Source: an uncultured Subdoligranulum sp.
GTDB taxonomy: Bacteria; Bacillota; Clostridia; Oscillospirales; Ruminococcaceae
Length of the DNA: 61,124 nt
Reading direction: 5' to 3'
Assembly (NCBI GenBank): GCA_904374465.1
Contig: CAJFFY010000032.1
Location: 1 to 61,124, forward strand
Shown: positions 7,390 to 15,941 of the stretch, in pieces
Position numbering within the stretch: the stretch's first letter is position 1
Layout: each line of letters begins with the position of its first letter
The notes under the pieces: generated by a model
Told to the model about the DNA's origin: nothing
Seen by the model: the letters and a program-made list of their open reading frames with translations, nothing else
The model's database searches: none
Program-made: the position numbers and the translations under genes

Positions 7390-9978
7390 ATGCCGGGCAG
7401 AAGGAAGATCCCAAAAGTTGACAAGCCGCTGCTGGCGGCACTGACCACCCTGGTGGTGTTGCTGGCCGTCTCTCTGCTGGTGTGGCTGGCCGTGGTACGG
7501 CCCCAGCTGGGCAAAGGCCGGTCCCAGACCATCAGTGATGATTTCAGCACATCCACCTTGCTGGCAGACGGCCAGACCGTCAGCCAGGTATTCACCTTTG
7601 ACGAGGACCTGCTGGCCATCGGTGTGGAATTCTACCTGCCGGGGGATCAGCCTTCCGGGCAGCTGGAACTGGTGCTGGCCGACGCCGACACCGGCGAGGA
7701 ACTGGCCCGCTCCACCGGCGTGATGGATTACATCGTCCCCGGCCAGTACACCGTGCTGGGTCTGGACCGGGAGGTGCAGGGGGCCGCCGGGCGGCGGTAT
7801 CGCCTTTCGCTGACCCCCCACTATACCAACGGCAACCAGCTGGCCATCGGCCACAGCAACGGCGTGGCCCTCTGGCAGGAAACCATGGCGGTGGATGGCA
7901 CACCGGTGGACGGCACTCTGGCCGTGCAGGTCACCTACCAGCGCATCGGCGGCTATCTGACGCGCTTTTTCCTGCTGATCTGCGGCTTTGCGGCCCTGCT
8001 GGCTGCCTTCACCGTGTGGGTGGTCCTGAGCCGGAAGGTCCTGCTGCCCCGCCTGGTCTTTGTGCTGGTGGTGGGGCTGGGGGTTCTCTACTCCTTTGTG
8101 CTGCCCCCCTACGCCGCCCCCGATGAAAAGTACCACATCAACCAGAGCTTTACGCTGGCCTGCCGGTGGGCGAATTTCTTTTCGGACGAGGACTGGCAGA
8201 TGGGGCACGTGCCCACCACCACCAGTTTCCGCCGGGAAACCGATGTGGACCCCACCCTGCAGGACGAAAATACCACGGTGTTCACCTGGCAGGAATTCAC
8301 CGACACCCTCTTCACCACCACCGATGCGCCTTTTGACAGCCATCAGGAATACGCCGAACTGCAGACCGACCAGAATCCCCTGCTCTATCTGGTGAGCGGT
8401 GCGGCGGTCTTTGTGGCGTATCTGTTCCATCTGGGCTTCACCCCGGCGCTGGCGCTGGGCCGGTTGGCAAACCTGCTGCTGTTTGCCGCGCTGGCAAGCT
8501 TTGCCGTGCGGGTGGCGCCCTTCGGCAAACGGATTTTCGCTGCGGTGGCCCTGCTGCCCATGACGCTGCATCTGGCCGCCAGTTTCAGCCGAGATGCCCC
8601 GCTGCTGGGACTCTGCTTTGCCTTCACCGCCCTGCTGCTGGGCGCCGCTTTCGGCCCGGACACCGGCAAGGCACTGGCACCGGGACGGCTGGCGCTGCTG
8701 CTGGGCACCGGTGTGCTGCTGGCCCCCGGCAAGGTGGTTTACCTGCCGCTGGCTGCCCTGCTGTTGCTGGTGCCCGCCGTCCGGCTGGGCCGCCATGCCA
8801 AGGGCAAAAAAGTTCTGTATCTGACAGCCTGTGTGGTGCTGGCCCTGGTGCTGAACAGCGGTACCCTGGAGGGCACCGTGGGCAGTTCCGCCCAGGAAAG
8901 CTCCACCGTGACCGACGCCGGCACCACCCAGGCGGATGCCACCGCCCTGACGGTGTCCACCCGTCCCGAGAAGGCTCGTCCCACCGAACCGGACGAAGCC
9001 TACGAAACACTGATCTGCGGGGAAAACACACTGGAAAACTATGTGCGGCGGCTCTATTACTATGTGGAGGATAACCGCAACCCTGCCCAGAGTGAAGTGA
9101 ATTTCTGGGTCCAGGCCCTGCAGGAGGGGGATGTTTCCCCCGTCGTGCTGGGGCAGACCTTCCTGTTCAGTTCCGCCAAGATCAATTCCTATACCGACGG
9201 CGCGGACATCCTTTCCCAGGCGTCGCTGGCGCTGCTGGGAGAAGATCTGATGCAAACCGGCGGCGAAGCCCTGACCAACTACTACCAGGAGGGCGGCGCG
9301 GTGCTGGTGTATAAAATCGTCTACAGCATGGACCGCTGCACCGAAAACTTTGCCGCCCTGGGGCTGGAGCCCGGCGTCATGGACGACCGGCTTCCCCTGG
9401 ACCGGGATACCCTGGCCGCCGAAGTACAGGCCGCCCAGGCCACCCGGGCCACCCAGAGCGTCACCGATGAGGCAGACCGGGTAACCTACACACCGGGCTA
9501 TATCCTGACCCACCCGGCAGATACCCTGCTGTTGCTGGTGCGCACCGCCGTGGAAAACGGCGACCACTATCTGCGCACTCTGGTGGGCGGCAGCCTGAGC
9601 TATTACTCGCTGGACCTGGCCTGGGGCTGGGTGGTGGCGCTGTATCTGCTGCTGGCCTACGCCGCGCTGCCCGTGCAGGCTACCCGCCTGCTGCCCGCAG
9701 GCACCGGACGGCTCTGGTGTGCCGGAGCGGCCCTGCTGTGCTGTCTGCTGGCGGTGGCCGGCTGCCTGCTGTGGACCCCCACCCACTACGAAACCCTCTA
9801 CGGGCTGCAAGGGCGGTACTTCCTGCCCGTGCTGCCGCTGTTGCTGCTGGTCTGTCTGCCCCGGCGCCTGGCCTATGTTTCGGACGAAGAAACCGCCACC
9901 GCCCGGTTGCTGGGCGCGCTGGCCCTGGTGCAGTTCGGCGTGCTGATGAATAGCATGCTGGCGGTCATCGCAAGATAA
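7390..9978 (+). CDS. DUF2142 family polytopic membrane protein (GT-C-like)
   Basis: This 862-residue protein has an N-terminal membrane anchor, an extracytoplasmic region of about 170 residues, and a multi-helix core. The core bears the DUF2142 hallmark APDEKYHINQ followed by helices with LGRLANLL and SFSRDAPLLGL. DUF2142 proteins are common in cell-surface polysaccharide clusters and are thought to be lipid-sugar-dependent glycosyltransferases of the GT-C fold, though few are characterised. A large soluble loop (about residues 490-730) interrupts the helices. The ATG at 7390 follows CCGGAGGAAG; the long upstream extension lies in another frame of the phosphatase gene and was rejected. Confidence 0.82.
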   Translation: MPGRRKIPKVDKPLLAALTTLVVLLAVSLLVWLAVVRPQLGKGRSQTISDDFSTSTLLADGQTVSQVFTFDEDLLAIGVEFYLPGDQPSGQLELVLADADTGEELARSTGVMDYIVPGQYTVLGLDREVQGAAGRRYRLSLTPHYTNGNQLAIGHSNGVALWQETMAVDGTPVDGTLAVQVTYQRIGGYLTRFFLLICGFAALLAAFTVWVVLSRKVLLPRLVFVLVVGLGVLYSFVLPPYAAPDEKYHINQSFTLACRWANFFSDEDWQMGHVPTTTSFRRETDVDPTLQDENTTVFTWQEFTDTLFTTTDAPFDSHQEYAELQTDQNPLLYLVSGAAVFVAYLFHLGFTPALALGRLANLLLFAALASFAVRVAPFGKRIFAAVALLPMTLHLAASFSRDAPLLGLCFAFTALLLGAAFGPDTGKALAPGRLALLLGTGVLLAPGKVVYLPLAALLLLVPAVRLGRHAKGKKVLYLTACVVLALVLNSGTLEGTVGSSAQESSTVTDAGTTQADATALTVSTRPEKARPTEPDEAYETLICGENTLENYVRRLYYYVEDNRNPAQSEVNFWVQALQEGDVSPVVLGQTFLFSSAKINSYTDGADILSQASLALLGEDLMQTGGEALTNYYQEGGAVLVYKIVYSMDRCTENFAALGLEPGVMDDRLPLDRDTLAAEVQAAQATRATQSVTDEADRVTYTPGYILTHPADTLLLLVRTAVENGDHYLRTLVGGSLSYYSLDLAWGWVVALYLLLAYAALPVQATRLLPAGTGRLWCAGAALLCCLLAVAGCLLWTPTHYETLYGLQGRYFLPVLPLLLLVCLPRRLAYVSDEETATARLLGALALVQFGVLMNSMLAVIAR

Positions 9979-9994
9979 CGGCAAAGGATTTGGT

Positions 9995-11128
9995 ATGACA
10001 TTCTGCTTTTTTTCGGCGCAATACCTGCCCACCCCGGGCGGTGTGGAGCGCTATACCTGGAATTTGGCACGGCGGTGCGTCGCCGCGGGGCATCGCGCCC
10101 TCATTGTGACCAGCGCTTTGCCCGGTCAGCCTGCCCGGGAACGGGACGCCGACGGGCTGGAAATCTACCGTCTGCCGGTTTTTCCGGTGATGGACGGGCG
10201 CTTTCCCGTACTGCGCCCTTTTCCTCCGGCCACCGACCTGTGGGCCCAGCCCATCGACTTTGCAGTGATCCAGACCCGGATGTACACCCAAAGCATCTGG
10301 GCTGCCCGGCAGTGCCGCCGGCGGGGCATTCCGGCCCTGGTCATCGACCATTCCACCGGCTACATGATGCACGGCGGCTTGGGTGGTGTAGCCGGCGCCT
10401 GGTATGAACACCTGGCCTGCGGCATCATCCGCCGGTGCGGGTTCCCCTTCTACGGCGTTTCGGGAGATGTATGCCGCTGGCTGCAGAATTTTGGCATCAC
10501 GGCGGCGGGTACCCTGCCCAACGCCGTGGACCCGGACGAACTGGACCGGCTGACCCGGGCGGAGCCCCGTACCGACTGGCGGCATGCCCTGCAGGTGCCT
10601 GACGACGGGCATCTGGTGGCCTTTGTGGGCCGCCTGATTCCCGAAAAGGGCGCTTTGCGGCTGGCCCGGGCCGTACAGCAGCTGCCCGGCTGTGTGCTGG
10701 CGGTGGCCGGCACCGGCCCCGAGGAGAAGGCCCTGCGGGCGTTGGGAGCCCCGGTTCATGTGTTGGGGGCATTACCTCACCCGCAGATCGTCCAGCTGCT
10801 GGATCAGGCCGACTGCTATTGCCTGCCCACCGAATACGCCGAAGGGTTCCCCACCACCCTGCTGGAGGCAGCCGCCTGCCGGTGCCCCATCGTCTGCACC
10901 CACACCGCCGGTACCGGCGAACTGCTGCCCGGGGAAGACTGTGCCGTCTACCTGCCGGATACCCGGCCCGATACACTGGCCGCCGCCCTGCGCACCGTAC
11001 TGCAGGACCCCGCAGCGGCCCGGACCCGGGCGGACAACGCCCTGCACAATCTGCAAGCCCACTTTACATGGCAGGCCGTCTTTGCTACAATGATGAAAAT
11101 AGCGCAAAGCGCCCCATCCCGGCGCTAA
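9995..11128 (+). CDS. Glycosyltransferase family 4 (GT-B fold)
   Basis: The 377-residue protein starts with YLPTPGGVERYTWNLARRC, the acceptor-side glycine-rich loop of GT4 enzymes. Its C-terminal half has FVGRLIPEKGALRLARA and the E-x7-E donor motif in EGFPTTLLEAAACRCPIV. Such enzymes add a nucleotide-activated sugar to a growing lipid-linked chain at the cytoplasmic membrane face, with retention of configuration. It lies 16 bases after the DUF2142 gene, in line with joint assembly of the exported glycan. Donor and acceptor cannot be predicted. Confidence 0.9.
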   Translation: MTFCFFSAQYLPTPGGVERYTWNLARRCVAAGHRALIVTSALPGQPARERDADGLEIYRLPVFPVMDGRFPVLRPFPPATDLWAQPIDFAVIQTRMYTQSIWAARQCRRRGIPALVIDHSTGYMMHGGLGGVAGAWYEHLACGIIRRCGFPFYGVSGDVCRWLQNFGITAAGTLPNAVDPDELDRLTRAEPRTDWRHALQVPDDGHLVAFVGRLIPEKGALRLARAVQQLPGCVLAVAGTGPEEKALRALGAPVHVLGALPHPQIVQLLDQADCYCLPTEYAEGFPTTLLEAAACRCPIVCTHTAGTGELLPGEDCAVYLPDTRPDTLAAALRTVLQDPAAARTRADNALHNLQAHFTWQAVFATMMKIAQSAPSRR

Positions 11129-11139
11129 AAGGAGCCAAG

Positions 11140-11801
11140 ATGTCGAAATTACTCATCGTCATCCCCGCCCACAACGAGGAGGACAATATTGTACAGGTGG
11201 TGGAAAGCCTGACTAGGCTTTACCCCGAATATGACTACGTGGTGGTCAACGACGGCAGCCGGGACAAAACGGCCGCCATCTGCCGGGCCCACGGCTACCG
11301 GCTCATCGACCTGCCCATCAACCTGGGCCTGGCCGGCGCCTTCCAGACCGGGCTGCGCTACGCCGCTGACAATGGCTACGACTGTGCCATGCAGATGGAC
11401 GCCGACGGCCAGCACAAGCCGGAGTACATTCCGGCCATGCTGCAGGCGCTGGAGGAAGGCAACGACATCGTTATCGGCAGCCGGTTCCTCACGGTGAAAA
11501 AGCCCAAAACCCTGCGGATGCTGGGCAGCTATATCATCAGCTGGTCCATCCGGCTGACCACCGGGCGGGCCATCTGCGACCCCACCAGCGGCATGCGGAT
11601 GTTCAACCGCGCCATGGTGGCAAAAACGGCGCCACCGTCAAGGAAGTTCAGGTACAGATGGGTGAGCGCACCGCCGGACAGAGCTACCTGAACCTGTGGA
11701 ACAGCATCCAGTATATGGTCAAGATGTCCATCTCGATCCTGCTGATCCAGTGGTTCCGCAAGCGCGACACCGAAACCCCCTACCCCGAAAGGAGCCTGTG
11801 A
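11140..11801 (+). pseudogene. Glycosyltransferase family 2 (dolichol-phosphate mannosyltransferase-like), broken by an internal deletion and frameshift
   Basis: The gene begins normally (MSKLLIVIPAHNEEDNI, then VVNDGSRDKT, MQMDADGQHKPEY, and DPTSGMRMFNRAMVA). Just after AMVA, near 11620, the frame changes. The expected C-terminal part (NGATVKEVQVQMGER, then YMVKMSISILLIQWFRKR) continues from about 11622 in another frame to the TGA at 11799-11801. The intact family has roughly 20-25 more residues, including an NYGPEPDTISYL-like segment, between the halves. A deletion that is not a multiple of three therefore best explains the break. The 5' frame stops at 11691. It may be a true mutation or an assembly collapse. 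The next gene starts one base after the restored stop, showing the intact frame was once functional. Confidence 0.82.
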
Positions 11802-11802
11802 T

Positions 11803-12162
11803 ATGTTTGATCAAACGATCATCCGCGTCTGCCTGATCGTGGGCAGCCTGTGCACGGCAGGCTTCATCCTGCGGCGGGTGCGGCTGGCCAAGGTCCAGAT
11901 CGAAGACACCATCTTCTGGCTGGTCTTCAGCGCCGCGCTGCTGGTTCTGGCCATCTTCCCGGGCATCGCCTACTGGGCGGCCAATCTGCTGGGCTTTATG
12001 AGCCCCATCAACTTTGTCTATGTGGTCATCATCTTTTTGCTGCTGGCCAAACAGTTCTTCATGTCCATCCGGCTCAGCCAGCTGGACAGCAAGGTTCGGA
12101 TGCTCACCGAACAGGTGGCCCTGAACCAGGAAAAGGTGGAACGGGACAAATTGGATTTGTAA
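11803..12162 (+). CDS. DUF2304 family small membrane protein
   Basis: The 119-residue protein has three predicted membrane helices, the central KVQIEDTIFWLVFS segment and a charged coiled tail (QLDSKVRMLTEQVALNQEKVERDK). All are typical of DUF2304. These proteins nearly always follow a GT2 of the dolichol-phosphate mannosyltransferase type and are probably its membrane partner. Here the partner gene just upstream is broken, so this protein may be orphaned. The start ATG is one base past the upstream stop. Its own stop codon lies within the -35 box of the next gene. Confidence 0.85.
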   Translation: MFDQTIIRVCLIVGSLCTAGFILRRVRLAKVQIEDTIFWLVFSAALLVLAIFPGIAYWAANLLGFMSPINFVYVVIIFLLLAKQFFMSIRLSQLDSKVRMLTEQVALNQEKVERDKLDL

Positions 12163-12185
12163 TACACCGCTAACTGTGGTATAAT
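12157..12185 (+). promoter_or_regulatory. Sigma-A-type promoter of the 96-residue protein gene
   Basis: TTGTAA at 12157-12162 and TATAAT at 12180-12185 are 17 bp apart. The -35 box contains the stop codon of the DUF2304 gene. Confidence 0.75.
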
Positions 12186-12219
12186 TGTATATTAAATCAA
12201 GTGAAAGAAGGTTTCCGCC

Positions 12220-12510
12220 ATGGCTTATACCCCGAAACTGACCTATAAAGGCCGCCCGCTGGTCCGCTGCGGCAATGACATCTACTACGGTTCCATGACC
12301 GACCCTTATATCGTCTATCTGCAGGTGCTGAGCAACCGCAAGGAGAATGGCGTCGATGTGGCCGACAAGGTCCATCTGGTGCTGCTTTCCACCGACGATT
12401 CCAAGCCGCTGCCCGAGCGCATCGTGCGGCAAGCCAACAAAGTCGGCCTGTTCAATGCACTGAGCTTCGGCGACATCATGCTGCAGGGTGCTTTGCAGCA
12501 GAAGAAATAA
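12220..12510 (+). CDS. Conserved hypothetical protein, 96 residues
   Basis: The protein begins MAYTPKLTYKGRPLVRCG and is soluble and compact, without membrane or signal segments. I do not recognise a named family. It has its own strong promoter and a strong terminator, so it is monocistronic. The sequence pattern (short strands, KGRPLVR, VHLVLLSTDD) is that of a small alpha/beta protein. The isolated, well-expressed arrangement hints at a housekeeping or stress role. Coding status is well supported by the promoter, the AAGAAGG ribosome binding site and the terminator. Confidence 0.75.
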   Translation: MAYTPKLTYKGRPLVRCGNDIYYGSMTDPYIVYLQVLSNRKENGVDVADKVHLVLLSTDDSKPLPERIVRQANKVGLFNALSFGDIMLQGALQQKK

Positions 12511-12521
12511 TCTCATATTCC

Positions 12522-12562
12522 AAAAAAGAAGCAGCCCGCCGGCATCGGCGGGCTGCTTTTTT
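12522..12562. terminator. Bidirectional intrinsic terminator
   Basis: GCAGCCCGCC and GGCGGGCTGC form a perfect stem flanked by six A on the left and six T on the right. It can end both the 96-residue protein gene (+) and the convergent membrane protein gene (-). Confidence 0.93.
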
Positions 12563-13820
12563 AATAGATGGATTGGTGCATCAGATAGGCCAGCGTATAG
12601 GCCACACTGCCCACCAGCAGCAGGCTGCCCACCAGCCGGGTCAACCGGGGATGCCCCTGCAGCAGCACCGCCGCCGCCACCGGCAGGCAGAACAGCGCCA
12701 CCGCATACCGGGGCGCGCTGAGCAACCAGGTGGCCCCCATGGTAACCAGCAGATAGGCCAGCCCGTACCCCAGCCAGGACGGCGGCAGCCGGCGGGCGGC
12801 CGCAGCCAGCAGGGCAAAGCTGCATACAATACACACCACCGCGGTCAGGCAGATCCACAGAGCTGCCGGGCGGTTGTCCTGCCACCAGAGGACCAGGTAG
12901 GAAAGATGATAGCGAATGGTCTCGGTGAACAGCCCGAGTTTTTGGCCCCAGTGCTCCCACTGGTAGACGCTGTATTGGTTCCAGCGACCGTAGATCGCCT
13001 GATTGAGTCCGAAATACAGTCCCAGCCCCACCGCAGGGCCCACCATGGCTGCCAGGGCACCGGCGCCCGGCCGGCGTTCTCCGGCCCGCCAGCACCGCAG
13101 CAGTTCCAGAAAAGCCAGCCCGGCCAACACCCCGCCGGGGGCGCGGGTCAATCCCGCCAGCATCCCCAGCAGGGCCGCCCGGGCCCAGTATCGTCGCTGC
13201 AAGCACCAGACATACCATACGGTCAGAGCCAGGAAGAGGCTCTCGGTCATGGGCGCCCAGAAAAAGACTGCCGCCGGGCTGACCAGCAGCAACCCCAACG
13301 CACGCCAGGCGGTGGCCTTCCCGTAGCGACTGCGCACCAGGGCAAACAGGCCGGTCCCCGCCGCACAGAAGAGCGGCAACTGTATCACCAGCGCCAGAAT
13401 GCGAAGATCCTGCCCGCTCAACAGATGAAGCGCCCGCAGCAGCCAGGGAAACAGCGGGAAAAAGACAATCATCAGATACTGTTCCGGGAAGGCCTCCCCG
13501 GCTCCGTAACCGTACTGCGCCAGGTCCAGGTAATGCCGGGCGTCGGTGTTGCCGTAAAACTGGGCATCCAGAGCATCGAGCAGGGTGGCGTAGCGGCCGC
13601 TGCCACAGGCCCAGGCTACAAACAGCAGCTGAGCGGCTGCCCCCACCGCCAGGCAGAGCAGTGCGGGGCGCCACAGTTCCCGGGCCTCCAAGGGGGATCC
13701 GCCGGGTTCGGTTGCCGTTGTGATGGCGGGAAACAGGGTCCCCACCGCACAGCGCCAGGCCCCCCACACAAAGCACAAGGCCGCCGCCAGCGGCAGTACC
13801 ACCCGCAAAACCTCCAGCAC
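12561..13820 (-). CDS. PIG-V-like (GT-C) membrane mannosyltransferase-like protein
   Basis: The 419-residue protein has about ten membrane helices and features of the PIG-V family: YGNTDARHYLDLAQYGY in the first luminal loop, FFPLFPWLLRAL, and SPAAVFFWAPMTESLF followed by LTRAPGG. Such GT-C enzymes use lipid-linked sugars outside the membrane. The GTG at 13820 was chosen because AAAGGGGG lies seven bases upstream and the in-frame extension to 13877 runs through the previous terminator. It is convergent with the 96-residue gene. Its role in this cell, glycan or glycolipid modification, is inferred. Confidence 0.75.
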   Translation of the reverse strand: MLEVLRVVLPLAAALCFVWGAWRCAVGTLFPAITTATEPGGSPLEARELWRPALLCLAVGAAAQLLFVAWACGSGRYATLLDALDAQFYGNTDARHYLDLAQYGYGAGEAFPEQYLMIVFFPLFPWLLRALHLLSGQDLRILALVIQLPLFCAAGTGLFALVRSRYGKATAWRALGLLLVSPAAVFFWAPMTESLFLALTVWYVWCLQRRYWARAALLGMLAGLTRAPGGVLAGLAFLELLRCWRAGERRPGAGALAAMVGPAVGLGLYFGLNQAIYGRWNQYSVYQWEHWGQKLGLFTETIRYHLSYLVLWWQDNRPAALWICLTAVVCIVCSFALLAAAARRLPPSWLGYGLAYLLVTMGATWLLSAPRYAVALFCLPVAAAVLLQGHPRLTRLVGSLLLVGSVAYTLAYLMHQSIY

Positions 13821-13839
13821 AAAATTCCCCCTTTCAACA

Positions 13840-13870
13840 CAAAAGCCCTTTGCCGCCGGGGCAAAGGGCT
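13840..13870 (-). terminator. Intrinsic terminator of efp-CD1247 operon
   Basis: On the minus strand AGCCCTTTGC pairs with GCAAAGGGCT and is followed by TTTTGTGTT. It lies just after the zinc-ribbon protein gene. Confidence 0.8.
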
Positions 13871-13882
13871 TGGGCACAGTGT

Positions 13883-14323
13883 TTACTGATCCTGCTTGTC
13901 GGTCTCGTCGGCCGGGGTCTCCTCCTCGGTGCCCTCCAGCTCGATGTCAAAGGCCGCGCCGCAGTTGGGGCAAACCAGCTCGGACTCCTGGTCCAGCAGG
14001 GTTTCCTCATCCACGGTGGAAACGGCGCCGCAGTTGGGGCAGGTTACCTCGTACAGGTCCTCGCCCTCCTCTTCGTCCTCTGCCGCTTCCTCGTCGTCGC
14101 CGTACAGGTCGGCCACCACATCGTCCAGATCCTGGTCCAGGGTTTCCAGCTCATCATAGACCTGATCCAGCGCATTGTCGTGCTCGGTCACGGTGGCGGC
14201 CATCTCCTCCAGCAGGTCCATCATCGCTGCGATGACCTTGCCGTTCTTGGAGGCGGGGTCAAATTCCATACCGGTCATCAGGCCGCGGATGTAGGCGGCC
14301 TTTGCATTCAGATCCATAGCCAT
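13883..14323 (-). CDS. CD1247-type zinc-ribbon protein
   Basis: The 146-residue protein has an N-terminal helical part (AAYIRGLMTGMEFD, then LDQVYDELETLDQDLDDVVADLYGD). It then has an acidic stretch and a C-terminal zinc ribbon with CPNCGAVSTVD and CPNCGAAFDIE. This matches the CD1247 N-terminal-domain family known in Clostridia, whose function is not established. It follows efp by 69 bases and shares its transcript up to the terminator. The acidic linker and ribbon suggest a nucleic-acid-associated or ribosome-associated role, but that is a guess. Confidence 0.78.
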   Translation of the reverse strand: MAMDLNAKAAYIRGLMTGMEFDPASKNGKVIAAMMDLLEEMAATVTEHDNALDQVYDELETLDQDLDDVVADLYGDDEEAAEDEEEGEDLYEVTCPNCGAVSTVDEETLLDQESELVCPNCGAAFDIELEGTEEETPADETDKQDQ

Positions 14324-14392
14324 AGTGCTTTCCTCCGTTTGCGTTTGTCAAAAAATGCCGGGCGCGGCGGTATGCCATGCCCGGCAGGATAA

Positions 14393-14953
14393 TCAGTTGA
14401 CGCGCTCCATATACTCGCCGGTGCGGGTATCGATGCGGACCTTGTCGCCCTCGTTGATGAAGAGGGGCACGCGGATCTCGGCGCCGGTCTCCACGGTGGC
14501 GGGCTTCAGGGTGTTGGTGGCGGTGTTGCCCTTGATGCCGGGCTCGGTGGCGGTGATTTCCAGCTCCACGAAGTTGGGGATTTCCACGCTGAAGACCTTG
14601 CCCTTGTAGCTCAGCAGCTTGCAGGTGTCGTTCTCCTTGCAGAACTTGAAGTTATCCGGCACGTCGGAGGCGCTGACGGGAATATCGTCGTAGGTCTCCA
14701 CGTCCATGAAGTGGTACAGGCCGCCGTCCTCGTAGGAGTAGGTGACCTCTTTGCGCTCAATGAAGGCCTGGGGGAACTTGGCGGTGGGGTTGTAGCTGGT
14801 CTCCACCACGGAACCGGTGATGACGTTCTTGGTCTTGGTGCGCACAAACGCGGCGCCCTTGCCGGGCTTGACGTGCTGGAACTCAACGACCTGAAGGACC
14901 TGGCCGTCCTGTTCGAAGGTAACGCCGTTGCGGAATTCGCCTGCAGAAATCAT
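14393..14953 (-). CDS. efp: Elongation factor P
   Basis: The 186-residue protein is full length for EF-P. It starts with MISAGEFRNGVTFEQDGQV and carries VKPGKGAAFVRTK in the loop that reaches the peptidyl-transferase centre, then the OB domains with VTATEPGIKGNT-like sequence. EF-P relieves ribosome stalling at consecutive prolines. The proline-rich linker of the sortase in this window would be a natural client. In the KPGKGAA loop the lysine is conserved at the modification position. It has its own promoter (14999-15027) and a GGAGG ribosome binding site. Confidence 0.97.
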   Translation of the reverse strand: MISAGEFRNGVTFEQDGQVLQVVEFQHVKPGKGAAFVRTKTKNVITGSVVETSYNPTAKFPQAFIERKEVTYSYEDGGLYHFMDVETYDDIPVSASDVPDNFKFCKENDTCKLLSYKGKVFSVEIPNFVELEITATEPGIKGNTATNTLKPATVETGAEIRVPLFINEGDKVRIDTRTGEYMERVN

Positions 14954-14998
14954 ATAAAAATTCCTCCAATAATAGAATGGTACTACATAGCTGTAACT

Positions 14999-15027
14999 AT
15001 TTTACAGGATACTGCGTGTTTTTGCAA
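14999..15027 (-). promoter_or_regulatory. Sigma-A-type promoter of efp
   Basis: On the minus strand TTGCAA (15027-15022) and TAAAAT (15004-14999) are separated by 17 bp, about 46 bases before the efp start. Confidence 0.75.
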
Positions 15028-15080
15028 GACCCAGGGGCCTTTTTTTGGGTGGAATTCGCCATTTTTTTGCCGGTTCGCCC

Positions 15081-15941
15081 TCACAGTGCCTGGTAGGTGC
15101 TGGCCAGCACCTGGGCGTCCTCGGCCTGGGTCCCGGCCGACTCACAGATGATGGTGGGGGCCAGACCCCGACTTTTCAGCAGCGCCAGCAGCGGTGCATG
15201 GGGCGGACCGTACTGGGTATCGGCAAAAGTCAGGTGGCACTTTTCGCCGCCTTTGGTGTAGGCAATGCGAGAAAAATGCGCATGAAAATGAGCTGCCCGC
15301 TCGGGGCCCAGCATCTGGAGCTGATCCAGCAGCTCAGCGTAATCCGCCGGGGCCGTGGCTTCGGCAAATTGGGTGCCCTGACTGCGGGCATACAGATGGC
15401 CGAAATCGATGCAGGGCGTGATGCGCGGGTCCACCTGACAGAGGGCCAGCACTTCCTCCAGGGTACCCAGCTGGTTGACCTTGCCCATCGTCTCGGGGCA
15501 GAGGATGCAGTCCTCGTAACCGGCTGCGTCACAGGCTTCCACCGCCCGGCGCATGGTGTCCAGCGCCTTTTCCAGGGCCTCTTCCCGGCTCTGTTTGCCG
15601 CAGGACCCTGTGTGGAAGATGACCCGCCGGCCGCCCAGTGCCTTGACCAGGGCACAGCTTTGCAGCAGGTAGTCGATGCTGTGCAGCCGCTTGTCCTCCT
15701 CCAGGCTGGACATACTGATATAATAGGGTGCGTGAACCGACAGCGTGATATTGTGCCGGGCACAGGCTTCCCCCAGGGCCGCAGCCTTGTCCAGCGCCAG
15801 CCGCACGCCGCGGCCGCACTGGTACTCAAAGGCCGTCAGACCGAATCCGGCCGTAAACGCGGCAATTCCCTCCGGGTCGAACTTTTTACCGGGGTAGCTG
15901 TCCGCCAGGCCCGCCGGACCAAACCGGGCTTGCTCACTCAT
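15081..15941 (-). CDS. nfo: Endonuclease IV-like AP endonuclease
   Basis: The 286-residue TIM-barrel protein has the sequence order of endonuclease IV: LSVHAPYYISMSS near the start, VIFHTGS, CILCPETMGK, CIDFGHLYAR, and HAHFSRI late in the chain. The H, E, D and H residues would hold the zinc cluster that cuts the backbone 5' of abasic sites. The ATG at 15941 overlaps the upstream phosphatase gene by 8 bases, indicating coupled expression. A long apparent N-terminal extension is a frame shadow of that gene. Confidence 0.9.
   Translation of the reverse strand: MSEQARFGPAGLADSYPGKKFDPEGIAAFTAGFGLTAFEYQCGRGVRLALDKAAALGEACARHNITLSVHAPYYISMSSLEEDKRLHSIDYLLQSCALVKALGGRRVIFHTGSCGKQSREEALEKALDTMRRAVEACDAAGYEDCILCPETMGKVNQLGTLEEVLALCQVDPRITPCIDFGHLYARSQGTQFAEATAPADYAELLDQLQMLGPERAAHFHAHFSRIAYTKGGEKCHLTFADTQYGPPHAPLLALLKSRGLAPTIICESAGTQAEDAQVLASTYQAL

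Noticed and set aside
7255..10032. 925-codon minus-strand frame
   Set aside because: It is antisense to the DUF2142 gene, rich in Gln/His/Gly, and has no recognisable domain.
12573..13889. Long plus-strand frame opposite the PIG-V-like gene
   Set aside because: The residue mix is unnatural, and the minus strand encodes a coherent membrane protein with a ribosome binding site and terminator.
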